Below are positions 8,799 to 20,500 of a DNA stretch of 64,000 bases, one piece after another. Source of the stretch: Edaphochlamys debaryana (Eukaryota; Chlorophyta; Chlorophyceae; Chlamydomonadales); assembly GCA_016858145.1 (NCBI GenBank), contig JAEHOE010000172.1:62001-126000 (forward strand). Direction: 5' to 3'. The notes under the pieces were generated by a model. That model did not search any database. It saw only the letters and a program-made list of their open reading frames with translations, and was not told where the DNA came from. The translations under genes were made by a program, and so were the position numbers. How positions within the stretch are numbered: the first letter of the stretch is position 1; each line of letters begins with the position of its first letter.

Positions 8799-11700
8799 AT
8801 GATCCTCCGCCGACCCGGCCCCCCGGCGCGGCAAGCGGCACCAGGCGTGGGCCACAAGCGCACGCGACCTGTGCTGCTGGTTCGAGCGGCTGCGGGCGGT
8901 GGCCCGAGCACCTCTGGCTCTCCGCCCCAGGTGACGGGCGACGCCCCAGCCACCAGCGATGCTCAGCCCAGGTGAGCGGGGGTTACGGGAGATGACACGG
9001 GGCCGCATCGCAAGCAACCAGCTGCGGCAGAAGACCGCACCGAAGGCTGCCACTTTGCCAGGACAGTAGCCCCCAGACAGGGTCGACTGCACCGCTCTGG
9101 CGCTGACAGTGTGGCCAACGGCCCCTGACCCCGCCTTCCCTCCCGCCTCCCCCGCCGCTCGCAGCGCCTCACCCTCCTCCGCCCCCACCTCCACCGCCAC
9201 CCCGCCCTCGCCCGCCTCCACCTCGGGCTCTCCCTCCCCACCCGACCCCGGCCTCTCCGACGCTGAGCTCGCGGGCATGTGGGAGAGCGTCAAGAAGGAC
9301 ATGAAGAAGGAGCTGACGCCCGATGAGGCGCGCGTGCTCGACACCATCAAGGCGCGTGCTGATGTGGTGCCGGCCCTACCGTCCTTTTGTGTATTGGCCC
9401 TACTTCAGCAGACATACGCATGGGCTGCGGGGACTGTGGGGGCACTGTGTGGGCTGTGTTGGCCTCAGAGGACCTACAAAGCCGGAGTGTGTGTGGCGTG
9501 CTGTGCAGTGTGTGCTCACCCTGATTATATAGTTGCTAGCCCGAGAAAGTGTAAAGAGCAAGACCCAGGCTGCGCGTAGATGGCGGCTGCTGCCCCGACC
9601 CGACATACTGAATTAGCTGAAGCGCTGCGCCGCGGCCCAGAGCAAAGTCCAGACGTCCGAAGGCGTAGTCGTGCAGCCCGCCGGCGGTGTGCAACACGAA
9701 AGCCCACAGCAGGCAACGCGAAAGTCCACGCAATGCCCCGAACACAAGCCCATCCGCCCTGCGTTTGCAGCAAACTATGGTTGCTCACCTGAGAAGAGAG
9801 GGCTGTGCAGTGTGTGTGGCGACCCCCGGGAGCTGCAGGCTGTACAGTGTACACCCCATGGAAAGGGAGCGTTGGACGCAGCTGAGTGGGGCACCCACAC
9901 CCCGCACGCCTTCCTTCTGGGCTAGCCATCCTCTAACTCGTCAAAGACCACCCCGCCCCGCCCCGTCCCCCTCGCAGGTTGAGGACCTGACGGGGGACCC
10001 GGGAGACCTCATGCGCAAGGTGGGGCAGGAGCTGGGCCTGGAGCCACGAGGGAACAGGCACAGGCGCTGCGGCAGGACGCACTGAAGGATCCCGCTTGTC
10101 TCTCGGTCAGGCGAGGTCCGCGCCGCCCGCCCGGGACCTGTGGGCACCTGATGCGCACCACCCTCTCCCGACCCCCCTCCCTTGGCTCCCCCCTCCCTCC
10201 CCTCCCCCCCCTGTCAGGTCGCGGACGAGCAGCTGGGCCCCATCCTCAGCTCCATGGGCATCAGCGAGGACCCGCTGGACTTCTTCGTGGACCTCCTGCG
10301 CATCGCCACGGCCGCGCAGCTGCTGTCGGCGGGGGCGCTGTTCTACGGGGCGGAGTGGCTGGGGCACCTGGACGCGGGTGGGGTGGGGTGGGGGTGGGGG
10401 GGTGGGGGGGAGGGTCAAGGAGGGTAGAGGAAAGGGGGAAGGGGGAGATACAGGGGAAGTGTTTGTAACTAAGCGGGATTGAGTCGCCTACGCCACGGAA
10501 GCGAAGCGTGGGGAGGGGTTAGAGGCAAAGGAGGGTATGATGGGAGGAGAGAGGGAGCGAAAACGTGGTGCCGGGACGTTGGAGCACCCCGCTGCACCCT
10601 GCGCCTGCCCCCACCACCACCACCACTGTCTCCTCACCCCACCCTCTCTCCTCCCCATCCCCCCACCCCCTCTCAGGCGAGGCCTTCCGCTGCGTGGCGG
10701 GCCTGGGCGTGGGCTACCTGTCCCGCCCCTTCTTCCGCGTGGAGCAGCTGCTGTGGCCGCTGTACGACGGAGTGCTGAGGCTGGTGGCGCCGGGGGCGGT
10801 GTACGAGGTGGGGCCGTGGGTGGGGCGGGGGTGGGGGGCTGGGGGGGTGCAGGCGGCAGAGTGGCCGCGTCGAGTTGGCAGTTGGCGCCCTTGACCAACG
10901 GGGCCCCGCTCAAGTTGCCGGGAGTTGGCGGCACAGGGCGCGCGGAGCCCAGCGACGCCCTCCCAGCACCCTTGCATTGGGCCTAGCTTACTCGGTGAAG
11001 GGAACGAGAGGAGTTGCTAGTATCTGCTAGCAGTTCTAGTAGGCCGTGGCTGGTTCAGGCGGCCTCACGAACGTGGGCCGAAGGGCTGGGGCGCGTGTCT
11101 CTGGGGTCACAGTTGCGGGAATGTGGAAAGGGCCTGGCTGGGGCGTGAAGTATTGTGTAAGCAGCGACGCCGGTTGAGTAGAGGCTAGCAGTATATGTGC
11201 TGCAGTGCGCGGGGCGGGGCCTAGGGGCTCGGGGCGAGCACGGCCCCTGCCCGAGGGCGCAAGCCTGGCACGCGCCAAGCTTGCGCCTTGCGCCGGTGCC
11301 CGCGCGCGGCCGCTGCCGGCCCAGATGCCTTGAAGAATATGAGCTCTATCCAATGGGCGCAAGAAACGGAGCACAACGCTGGTGACCAGGGCCGCTGGTG
11401 TACCTCGCGCAGTCCACACGCGCCCTACGCCAACCCCGCCACACGCTCTCCCGCGACTTCCCCCGGCCCCCGCGCCGTGAAACCCACCGCAGAATGGCTC
11501 CCGGCTCCAGCCCTGGAGACGGAATACTCCGGCCCCCCCTTCTACTCAGTCCCGAACACCCCTTCTGCACCGCCTCCCCTCCACCCCTCCACCCCTCCAC
11601 CCCTCCACCCCTCCACCCCTCCACCCCTCCACCCCCCTCCACCCCTCCCAGGTGGAGACCAGCCGCGAGGAGTCCACCACCACTCTCTCCCGCATGGGCG

Positions 11701-12657
11701 TGGCGCTGGCGGTGGCGGCGCTGCTGCCGCAGGCGCTGTGGGGCTGGGACAGCGCCAACACGGCGCAGTTCGTGGTGCCGTTGGCGGCGGGTGAGGGGGG
11801 CCAGGGAGGGGGGATAGGTGCATAGGGGAAGGGGGGTGCTAGGGTGTAAGGGGAAGGGGGGAGGGGAGGATGGGGGGGGGAAGGAGGCGAGGTCGGGCAA
11901 GGGGGGAGGGTTTGCAGAGGAAGGGCGAGGACGCGTGGGGATGGCAGGCACCAGGTTGGGCCTGGGTGACGGCGGGCTGAGGGGGGCGCAGGGTGTTGGG
12001 TGGCCTGTGCAGCTGCAGGGACGCGGGTGCACCGGTGGTAAGGGGCTGTGAAGGGGCACCCGCGCGCCGCCCGGTCCCCCGAGGGAGTTTAGCTTTGAAC
12101 ACCCCTCCCGTCTTCCTCGCCCTTCCCCTTCCCCTTCCCGTCCCCACCCACCCACCCACCCCCCAGGCTGGGCTTTCTTCGATGTGGCGTACCTGTGAGT
12201 GCGGGGGCGAGGACCGGGGTGGAGGGAGGGCTCCAGGGGGGGGGGCTTTGACGGGACGGAAGGTGCGGGCCGGGGCGCTTGTGTCCAAAGGCAGTCCTCG
12301 CTGAGGCCAGCGCGCACACAGCACACAGCACACAGCACGCTCTATTACTGCGGTCAGGGTCTATCCGGGCCTGGATGGCCGCGGGCGCAAGGCTGAGGAG
12401 GGCGTGCTGCTTCAAGTGCACGGCGGACGAGGCAGAGTGGCCAAGCGTCCCCGCCCTCGCGCCGTCCCTGACACCCTGAGACGTGGCCCCCAGCCCGCTA
12501 CCCCGCAATCCGCCCGGCCGGCCCCCCGCCCCCCACCATGCACGGCTACAAGTCAGGCCCTGGCTTCTCATCCCCCGTGCTCCCGGCTGCCCCCACGCAC
12601 CCCCCCTCTCCCACCAGGGTTGCCCTGCTGGTCAAGCTCGATGGCGACAAGAAGTGA
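8799..12657 (+). CDS. Predicted plastid-targeted multi-pass membrane protein, family not recognised
   Basis: Eight phase-consistent exons: 8799-8971, 9165-9363 (donor could be 3 nt later), 9978-10019, 10218-10377, 10677-10807, 11652-11790, 12167-12194 and 12618-12657, about 303 residues. The start ATG at 8799 opens a basic, Ala/Arg-rich leader (MILRRPGPPARQ..., then PVLLVRAAA) typical of algal chloroplast transit peptides. A Ser/Pro/Thr linker follows, then a charged helical part (MWESVKKDMKKELTPDEARV). The C-terminal half holds hydrophobic segments: LLSAGALFYGAEWLG, FRCVAGLGVGYLSRPFF, VALAVAAALLPQALWGW and WAFFDVAYLVALLVKLDG, with two or three likely crossing a membrane. I expect a thylakoid or envelope protein of photosynthetic eukaryotes but cannot name it. 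Intron 5 contains a copy of a dispersed repeat and a CTCCACCC microsatellite. Confidence 0.7.
10918..11481. repeat. Dispersed repeat, copy 1 (inside intron 5 of the plastid gene)
   Basis: About 450 bp (11030-11481) is nearly identical to 16192-16641, and a short block before it (about 10918-10962) matches 16143-16178. Copy 1 carries roughly 65 bp extra between the two blocks. It contains TGTAA (11155-11159). I see no terminal inverted repeats, tail or clear target duplication, so the class (SINE-like, truncated element or gene fragment) is open. Confidence 0.8.
11575..11647. repeat. CTCCACCC microsatellite in intron 5
   Basis: About eight head-to-tail copies of CTCCACCC form a pyrimidine tract that runs straight into the CCCAG acceptor of exon 6 of the plastid membrane protein gene. 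It therefore doubles as the polypyrimidine tract. Confidence 0.8.
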
Positions 12658-14577
12658 TGGGGGCACGCCGGAGGTTGCATGGTGCAAGTGCAAACTAGGG
12701 ACACAGCCTACGCATACCAGTTCTTGCGTAAGCCGAAGCCTGGGCCTGAGCCTCCCAGCGGGGCCCGAGGGTTAAGCGACGTTGGCCGGGTGCAATAGTC
12801 TGCGGTCGGGCTGTGTGGAGGGGTCTGCAGGATGCCGCAGACCGCGGGCCAGCATGGGGCGGGGTGTGCGTGTTGGATGGGCTGGCAGAGGGGCCTTCGC
12901 GGATGGGGAGGGGGGCTTGGGAGGTAAGCCCTGGTGCGGAACTAGGCCCCGGTGTGGCTTCGGGCCCTTTGGTTGGGCGCTCGGCTGGCGCCTCTGTCTC
13001 GGTAGGCAGCGCGAGGGGCTGCAGAGGGCGTGCGGACCGGGGGGGCAGCCTATGCCTGGGCCACAGCCTGGGCCTGAGCCTCGCGAGTGGGGTGACAGCA
13101 CGTTAGGCAGGTTGCGGTGACTGGCAGTGACTGCATCGTGATCTGAGGTTAAGGTGGTGGCCTGGATCGGTGGCGATGAAAGTGGCTAGCGCGGGAGGGC
13201 CCGTGTCATGAGGGCATGGCAAGGCATGCTGCGTGGTGGGGTGCAGGAGGACGGCTGGAGCCGTGGAGGGCTGGAGGCTTGTGCGAGGAAGTGAGCTTTG
13301 ACGGTGACTCCGGAGGTGGCGTGGGCGAGGCGCCCAGGCCCCGGTAGGCCTTCCTGTCGAGCATGCGTGGAAGCCTCTCGCAGGCCCCGGTCATCTTCAC
13401 AATGGGCCATTCGCCACCGGTCGGTCATTCTCGTAGGAGAGGCTCAGAGCCGACTGAGGTTGCCCTGATGCCCACCCCAAGAGCCGCCGGAGAAGCGTAC
13501 GGTTGGAGAAGCGTACGGTAGGCTGCCTTGAGGGCGAGCGGGGCGGGGCGGGGCAAGAAGCTGACGAAGGCCGGGAGACGAGCAGCCGGTACGGCGCTGC
13601 ATGCGGTGAAGACAGGCAAGCCAGGGCAAGAAAAGCGAGGTATACGCGTGCAGGCGCGTGCTAGGAAGTGAGCTTCGACGGTGACTCCGGAGCACCGGAG
13701 GTGGCGTGGGCCAGGCCCCGGATATCCCGTGTGGCTGAACACGGCCGATGCGACTGTCAGGCAGGCCAGGCATCGAGGGCAGTTAAGTGCTGGCCGAGTG
13801 CTGGGTTGGCGGGGCAAGAGTCAGGATGAGCTCGTTCTGATCCTTACATCCATCCGGATCGTCGCAGATCGCCTTGTCGGCAATACTCCATGGCCTGCCT
13901 ACCTTGTTCCCAACAGGCCGCAGGCCCAGCATACCATCAAGCCAACATCAAACATCAAACATGCACAAATGCCCGTGCGGGCACAAACTCTCCGGCCAAA
14001 CCTACCCTCCGAATCGCGCTGGCCTCTCCCGCGCTTGCACTGCTGACGAGACCACAAGGCCCCGAACTCGCTAAGAATGAGCTGCCTTAAGCGTCCGTCC
14101 TATCCTTTCCGACCACCACCCAAAAGCCCCCGGGAGATACCACCCGCAAGGGCCTGAGAGCGTCCCAACCGCCCAGCGTCCGCATGAATGCGGCAACACG
14201 TTGCCCATGTGCCGTGCGCGTTCACACCGCCAAACGGAAAAGGCGGAGGCTGAGATGCAACATTGCCCGACCTACCATCGTCCGATCGCGCCTATGAAGC
14301 TACGAAAGCAACTGCCACGCAAACCAACATCCGACGCCCACCCGCGCTGAAACCAAACCAAACCGTCCATCCGATCAAAAAGAAGAGTACACAGCATATT
14401 GATTGGCCTCCCGGCCTAGCTACAACATATGCCTCCGTGCCAGTCAGAGCACCAGGAGTCCCGATTTGCCCGGCAATAAGCTACACATCGCTTTGCGCTC
14501 GTCAATTCCTGCCTGCCGCTGCCGCTGCCCCTGCCGCCTGGCACCACAGCGCACGGCAGCCGCTGTAGGACGCCTCG
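12658..14577. other. Convergent intergenic region with 3' UTRs, no gene seen
   Basis: The stretch lies between the stop of the plastid membrane protein gene (+) and the stop of the ferredoxin-like gene (-), so most of it is probably 3' UTR. I find no convincing exon. A ~60-bp segment at about 13282-13345 is repeated imperfectly at 13659-13725 (both contain AAGTGAGCTT.GACGGTGACT). A phrase around CCTGGGCCTGAGCCTC occurs near 12740 and again near 13065. No TGTAA was found for the plus-strand gene. Confidence 0.5.
13844..13848 (-). terminator. TGTAA poly(A) signal, probably of the ferredoxin-like gene
   Basis: TGTAA on the minus strand, about 730 bp after the stop codon at 14578. That is a long 3' UTR, but such lengths are common in Chlamydomonas. 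No nearer copy was found. Confidence 0.4.
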
Positions 14578-15914
14578 CTACTGCAACAAGACCGCCGCGG
14601 TGTTGGGAAACGCGGCGGCGAGCTCCTTGCTGTGCGGGTCCGCAGCGGCCAGGCCGGCGGGTGCGTGGTGGTGGTCGTGGGCGAGGGCGGCGGGGAGGGG
14701 GTCGATGGCGTGGTCGTGGCGGCACTCCTGGCAGCAGGCCACGGGCGTGGGCGGGGCGGGGGCGTCAGGCGCGGGCTCGTGCGGGGGCGCGAAGTGCGCC
14801 TCGAACACGGCCGGCAGCTGGGCGGGGCGCAGCTCCGTGTAGGTGGCGCAGGGGGCGCCCGCGGGCCGCACGCGCATGGCCTGAGGGGCAGATGGCAAGA
14901 GGGAGGACAGGGGTCAGCAACGGGGAGAGGAGCAGAAACGAGGCGGTCGCCAGGTCTCAAGTGCGGACCCGCAACCACAAGACAGCGCATACAACCGTCT
15001 GACCAGGCCCAGGGCTCACCGCTCCGGAGCTGCAGCGGCCGACGCACTTGCAGGGCACCACCTCGATGGCCGCGTTGCCCTGGGCCAGGGCCGACACGGC
15101 GCGGAGCACCTCGGAGGCGCCCTTGTGCTGGCACCTGGGGGAGGGCGGGACAGCAGCGGGGAGCAAGGGTCAGCGCCGCGGTGAGCAGTAGTGCCGTCGG
15201 TGCCAGGCGGTCAGCGGACTGAGTACTGAACGGGGAGCAGCTTGGCATGCCCGCTCGCATGGGGCAAGAAGCTCTCCATCCCGACCCAAACCGATGCCCA
15301 TAACCCAAGGCTCACTTGCTGCCCTGGCAGACCATGATGCGGCCGCCGGTGCCCTCGAACCGGGCTTCCCGGAACTCCTCCTCGTCCCAGTCCCAGCCCT
15401 CGGGCGGCGAGGGCACCGCAAGCTCCGTCTGGCCGTTGCGGCCGGACACGACCATGGTGGTCGCGACTTCCGAGGAGGAGGTGGCGGGGGGCGCGGGCGA
15501 GGCGGGTTGCCCCTTGACGCGGCGCGCCGCGGCCTGGGCTGCGAGCTTGGCGACGCGCTGCTCGATCAGAGCGCTTGCCGTCAGCACGTTGCAGGTGTCC
15601 TCCTCCTCGTCCGAGTCACTGTCAGAGTCCTCATCTTTGAGGATCACGGTTCCGCGCCGGCCTTCGAGGTTGGAGCGTAGCTCGCGCAGCTCCGTCAGCA
15701 GCTCGCTGAGCACGGGAGAATCGGCACGGGACACAGACAACCGCTCCAGCTGCTTGCGGTGAGACTTCAGCACTCGTGCGAGCTTCTTGCGCTCCTTGCT
15801 CAGGGAGGAGCAGAGGATGGTGGTGGGACCGCGAGAGGGGGCGCATGATGGGCCCGGCACTGACGGTGACAGGAGAGACTCGCCAAAGGTAGCAGACCGC
15901 AGCGGTGGCGCCAT
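14578..15914 (-). CDS. Thioredoxin-fold [2Fe-2S] ferredoxin-like protein, probably plastid
   Basis: Three exons in phase: 15316-15914, 15020-15134 and 14578-14880, 338 residues. The core is VCQGSKCQHKG (Cys196, Cys201) followed about 29 residues later by KCVGRC (Cys230, Cys234). This is the CX4C...CX3C ligand spacing of thioredoxin-like [2Fe-2S] ferredoxins and of the NuoE/Nqo2 subunit, so it should carry one [2Fe-2S] cluster and move electrons. The partner is unknown. The N terminus (MAPPLRSATFGESLL...) resembles a chloroplast leader. It is followed by a coiled-coil-like basic helix (KERKKLARVLKSHRKQLERL), an acidic run (DEDSDSDSDEEED) and a Ser/Ala linker. The C-terminal tail is rich in His and Cys (CCQECRHDH, AHDHHHA), which is odd for the family and might bind metal. 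Confidence 0.82.
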
Positions 15915-16147
15915 AACTGCAATCAGGGGGCATGTCGAGGTCAGAAGACGCAGTCCGGAGCAGTTGTGGGCTGCTGAGTCGACCGTGACGCTTCGCGGGC
16001 GTCAGAGTGCAACATGCGAGATAGAAACTTTGCCATCTGCGTGGCCGACTAGCCAGCGACGACGGTTGCCAAAGCCTGAGACCGTTCTCACCGGTTGCGA
16101 GGCGCCGGCTGGGCAGGTGGCAAGGCCTTGATTCACTGCTGCGGCCG

Positions 16148-16641
16148 GAAGTTGACGCCACAGGGCGCGCGGAGCCCAGCGACGCCATCCTAGCAGTTCG
16201 AGTAGGCCGTGGCTGGCGCAGGCGGCCTCACGAACGTGGGCCGAAGGGCTGGGGCGCGTGTCTCTGGGGTCACAGTTGCGGGAATGTGGAAAGGGCCTGG
16301 CTGGGGCGTGAAGTATTGTGTAAGCAGCGACGCCGGTTGAGTAGAGGCTAGCAGTATATGTGCTGCAGTGCGCGGGGCGGGGCCTAGGGGCTCGGGGCGA
16401 GCACGGCCCCTGCCCGAGGGCGCAAGCCTGGCACGCGCCAAGCTTGCGCCTTGCGCCGGTGCCCGCGCGCGGCCGCTGCCGGCCCAGATGCCTTGAAGAA
16501 TATGAGCTCTATCCAATGGGCGCAAGAAACGGAGCACAACGCTGGTGACCAGGGCCTGTGTACCTCGCGCAGTCCACACGCGCCCGACGGCAAACCCCGC
16601 CACACGCTCTCCCGCGACTTCCCCCGGCCCCCGCGCCGTGC
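16148..16641. repeat. Dispersed repeat, copy 2
   Basis: Near-identical to 10918-11481 but without the extra ~65 bp. It includes the same TGTAA and the same GC-rich end (ACTTCCCCCGGCCCCCGCGC). The copies diverge right after GCGCCGTG at the right end, which marks the repeat boundary. Confidence 0.8.
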
Positions 16642-16987
16642 GCTCCCGCGGAAAGACACGCGCCCCCTCGACACGCGTGTGCCCGGAAGCGGAAGAATCT
16701 GCGGCTTGGCACATACCGCACACAAACTACGGAGGCCTCATCGCCCGGACGCTCAACCGCTCGCGGACTTGCCCGACATCTTGTGGCCCGGTCGCGCGCT
16801 TCATTGAGTTACTCCGCGAGACTTCCCCAGCTGATAAAAGGCATTGATCTCTTTCTCAGGCGCACGCCAGCCTGCGGCTTGGACGAAGAATGGCTCAGTC
16901 GGTGGTCGACATGTAGATGATGCCCCACAGCCAGCCCGCGCCTCCATCTGCTGCCGTCCGGCCCGGGGGCACAGCAGGGCAGTGAAA

Positions 16988-17248
16988 TCAGTAGTGACGC
17001 CAATGGCGCAGGTCGTTTTCGGACTTGGTACCCTTCGGGCATTGCCCCATGGCCAGCCAGGGTGGGGCCATGATGGTGCCTCGGCAAGAAAGCGCTCGGA
17101 ACACGACCTTCGCCTCCGCAACACGGTTCTTCACCTCAGGATTCTTGCGGCGATTCGCCACTGACCCCATGGATACCCGGCCCTCAGGCCTCAGCAGCAT
17201 ATCTCCTCGTGTCCCAAGGTGTTCCATCTCCTGAACGTGTCCAGTCAA
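16988..17248 (-). mobile_element. Fragment of a second non-LTR reverse transcriptase (thumb region)
   Basis: The minus-strand frame contains MEHLGTRGDMLL and, after a short gap, NPEVKNRVAEAKVVFRALS. This matches the 'YLG...' and 'evk.Ria.A..aF..L' pattern just after the catalytic core in CR1/RTE/Jockey-like reverse transcriptases. No other part of the element is recognisable. About 90 bp next to it (16921-17010) is shared with 36195-36290, so both places hold remains of the same family. The family name is an inference from one motif. Confidence 0.4.
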
Positions 17249-17575
17249 GCCCCCCGTCCTCTCAGCCCTGAGCCATGTGCGGCTGCGACTCTCAGCAGGC
17301 CATCAGGCACACATGCATTGCGGCAGTGTATCCCCGTCAGATGGTCCATAATGCTACAGGATGCTTAGGAAGGCGCCTTAGCTCATACTCCCAAGACCTA
17401 CAACCCTAGCTAATTCGATGTCATCAGACAGAGCGATAGGGGGCTACACACCTGCCCACACGTGCCTTCTAGCCGTCACAGCCTCACTGCTATATGCAGG
17501 CGAACTGCCCCTGCGCCTACGTACGTCAGCCTCTGCTCAACGCACTTCAGCTCCCTCAGCCTCCAACGTTGGTGG

Positions 17576-20500
17576 CTACACAGCCTCTAGCGGCTTCACC
17601 TGGCTGAGGGGTGCGCGCCGCCGTCGTACAAGTACGACAGTCCCAACCACAACAACCGCCAGTAGCGCCACGCCACCCACCACACAAGCCACGATGATGC
17701 CAATCGTGGCGCCGGTGCCCAGGCCCGTAGAAGGCGACGAAGAGCCGTCTGCCGTACTCCCCGACTCGTACGTCGCGGTGCCACTGCTGTCGTACACGGT
17801 AGATGTGGCCTCCATGGGGTCGTAGTACAGATCCGATGCGCCGTAAAGTGCCGGGTTGGGCAGCGTCAGGCGGATGGTGGCCACGGGGATGCCGCCGTCA
17901 CGGCCGCCGTCGTTGGGGCCACCGGGTCCGCCAGGGCGGTCACCGCCGCGGCCTCGACCAGAAGGCCCCGCACTATCACCGTCAGGGCGGGTACAGTTTG
18001 TCCCCTCCATGGCGTTGCAGGGCGGTGGGAAGGGGCGCGTGCAGTTGGCCCCTGCATCCGTGGCGTTGCAGGGCGGCGGGAACGGGCGCGTGCAGTCGAC
18101 GTCACCCGTGGCGTTGCAGGGCGGCGGCGGCAGCTGCAGGGCCAGGCCCACGGCCATCTTGGCGGCGCCCGAGGGGCCGTCCAGGGCGAAGGTGGGGAAG
18201 GCCATGGTCGCAGCCACGGCGGGCGTCAGGGCGAGGGTGAGCGTGCGGTCGCCCAGGCCTGGGGCGGGGAAGGGGAGGGAGGCAGGGAGGGGGGTTGGGT
18301 TGATTGGGGTTTGGAGAGGTTGGGGAGGACTGACATTTGAAGGAAGATAGCGGCGCAGGGGCTGGGTGCCGGCACTGCAGTGCCCGTGGGGCTGGATCCC
18401 TGGATCCCTGGATTCCTGGATTCCTGGATTCCTGGATCCCTACCCCCCGCCGCACTCACTGTCCGCCTCGCCCAGGCTGGCGGTGGCGTTGCTGGACAGC
18501 AGCAGATCCAGATCCAGGGCCAGGGTGTTGGACTCGTTGCAGAAGGGCCTAGAGGGCCGGGGGGTGAGCGGCGGGAGTTGAAGGGGTTTCAGATGAGGCA
18601 GGCTTGCATGGGTGGCGCCGGCACAGCATACACGGCAGCCGCCGCCGGCACGGTGTACAGCCCGCAGCACGTGCTGCGGCCGGACATGCGGCTGCGTAGT
18701 CCTACCTCCGGGCGCTTAGGTACACACGTGCTTCCCCAACCACGGCGCACCCGGACGTTGGGGACCCGCGCTCCACCCCTTTGGGTCCTGCAGGGCATCC
18801 ACCCACCCACCCGCCCGCCTACCCAACCCTCACCAGCCCGTCACGGCGACGCTCCACTTGAGTCCGTTGCGGGGGACGGTCACGGTGCGGTCGCCGTAGG
18901 GCAGCTGGCGGGGGCGGGGATGAAAGGCGTGGAGTGGCACGAAGTGGGCCCGCACGCACTAAGAAATCGGCACCAGAACGAAGGCCACCGGCGTGAATAC
19001 ATGGCGGGGATACCGGCGTGTGCCAGCGGCAGGCAGGGGCTGGGCGTTCTTCAGGAGGGCATGGGCGTGGGCGGCATCGTCCTGCCCTCACCGCGAAGGC
19101 ACCTCACCCAGTATGCACCCGTCTGCACCACCACCCCACCTGCAGCGCCGCGTCCAGACCGAACAGCAGCGTCAGCGTGATGGTGGGTCCCGTGCCGGCA
19201 GCGGTGGAGGTGGAGGCAGTGGTGGAGTCCTGGAGGAGGTGGCGGGAGCGGCGGCGCTGCTCGGGGGCCGGCGGGGGGGCGGCCGAGGCGGCGGGCGCGG
19301 CGCAGGCGGCGCCAAAGCCCGGCTGCAGCGCGGGGGCAATGGCGATAGTGACGGCCGACAGGTTGACTCCGTTGACCTGGCGTGGGGTGGGGGGGATTAA
19401 TAACACGGGGGCCGCAGGCGGGAGGAGGGGGGCAGGACCACGGAGGTAAGGCGCGGGGCGTTCCGCGTGAGCGAGCCGCCAGCTCGTGGGTCCTGCCCTC
19501 CTCTGCGACCGCCCAGACAACTTCAACCGGGCTGCCCGCCAACACGCCCCAGGGGTTTCAGGCGCACACCCCCATCAAACCCTACGGAATCCAGGTATGC
19601 CCCCTACGGCGAAGGCGGCCTCACCGTCTGGTTGGCCACGCTGAAGTTGGCGCCCTGCGTGGCCCCCGCCAGGGAGGCCAGGCCGTGCCCGCGCAGGGGC
19701 CGGCCCGAGGCGTCCAGCTCCCTGATGGCGCCGAAGCGGAGGCGCAGGAAGACGCTGCGGGGCGGGGAGGGGAGGGGAGGGGGCAGGCGTTGCGCGGGCG
19801 GGGGAGGGGGGCGAGGACAGGGCGCCGATGGTCAGGGCGGCATCGGCCGGGAGAGGGGGGAGACGTGCAGCGTGGGCAGGAGACAGCAGGCGCCCGGGCT
19901 CCCTGCCGGGAGCGGCAGTCGCGGTCCCGGCCAGAGCGAGACTGCGAGGGACTGCTGGAGCAGGCCAGGGCTCCGGGGCTTCAGGACTCCAGCGGCAGTG
20001 CCCGGGAGCGCACCTGGGGTCGGAGCTGTTGGGGTAGACGCGGAAGTCGGGGGCGGTGCCGCGGAAGGCCACCTTGCGGGGGCTGCGCCGGTCGTCGAAC
20101 TGTGTGGGGGTAGGGAGAGGGGGGGGGGGAGCTGGGGGGGGAGGGGAAAAGAGACACGGGAGACGAATTACGCGAAAAGCAAGGCCAGCAAAGGCAACAA
20201 GTGCACTGGTCGGCAACTATCCGCCCGGGGGGAGGGGAACGGAGGGGAAGGAGCTATCAGCGCGTGGAGGCAGGTGGATTCCAAGGCAAGGAGGCTAGAC
20301 CAATCGCCCTAAGGGCTGGCCGCTTAGCTCATCAGCCAAAGGCTCAGAGTGGGGTCGTATCTCACCTCCCGCTCCCCCGCGTCGTTCATGCTATTCCAGG
20401 CGCCCTCAGCCCCGTCCGAGGAGCCGCCGGCGCCCACGCGGCCGCCCTGCTGGCCTCTGGGCGGCCCAGGGCCGTCGGGACGCGCACAGTTGGTATCCGC

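Larger units (their letters stand above)
15915..17575. other. Intergenic region with repeat copy and reverse-transcriptase scrap
   Basis: 15915-16140 is the likely promoter of the ferredoxin-like gene. The rest is occupied by the second copy of the dispersed repeat and a degraded retroelement fragment, both listed separately. 17250-17575 is probably the 3' UTR of the minus-strand glycoprotein gene. Confidence 0.5.
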
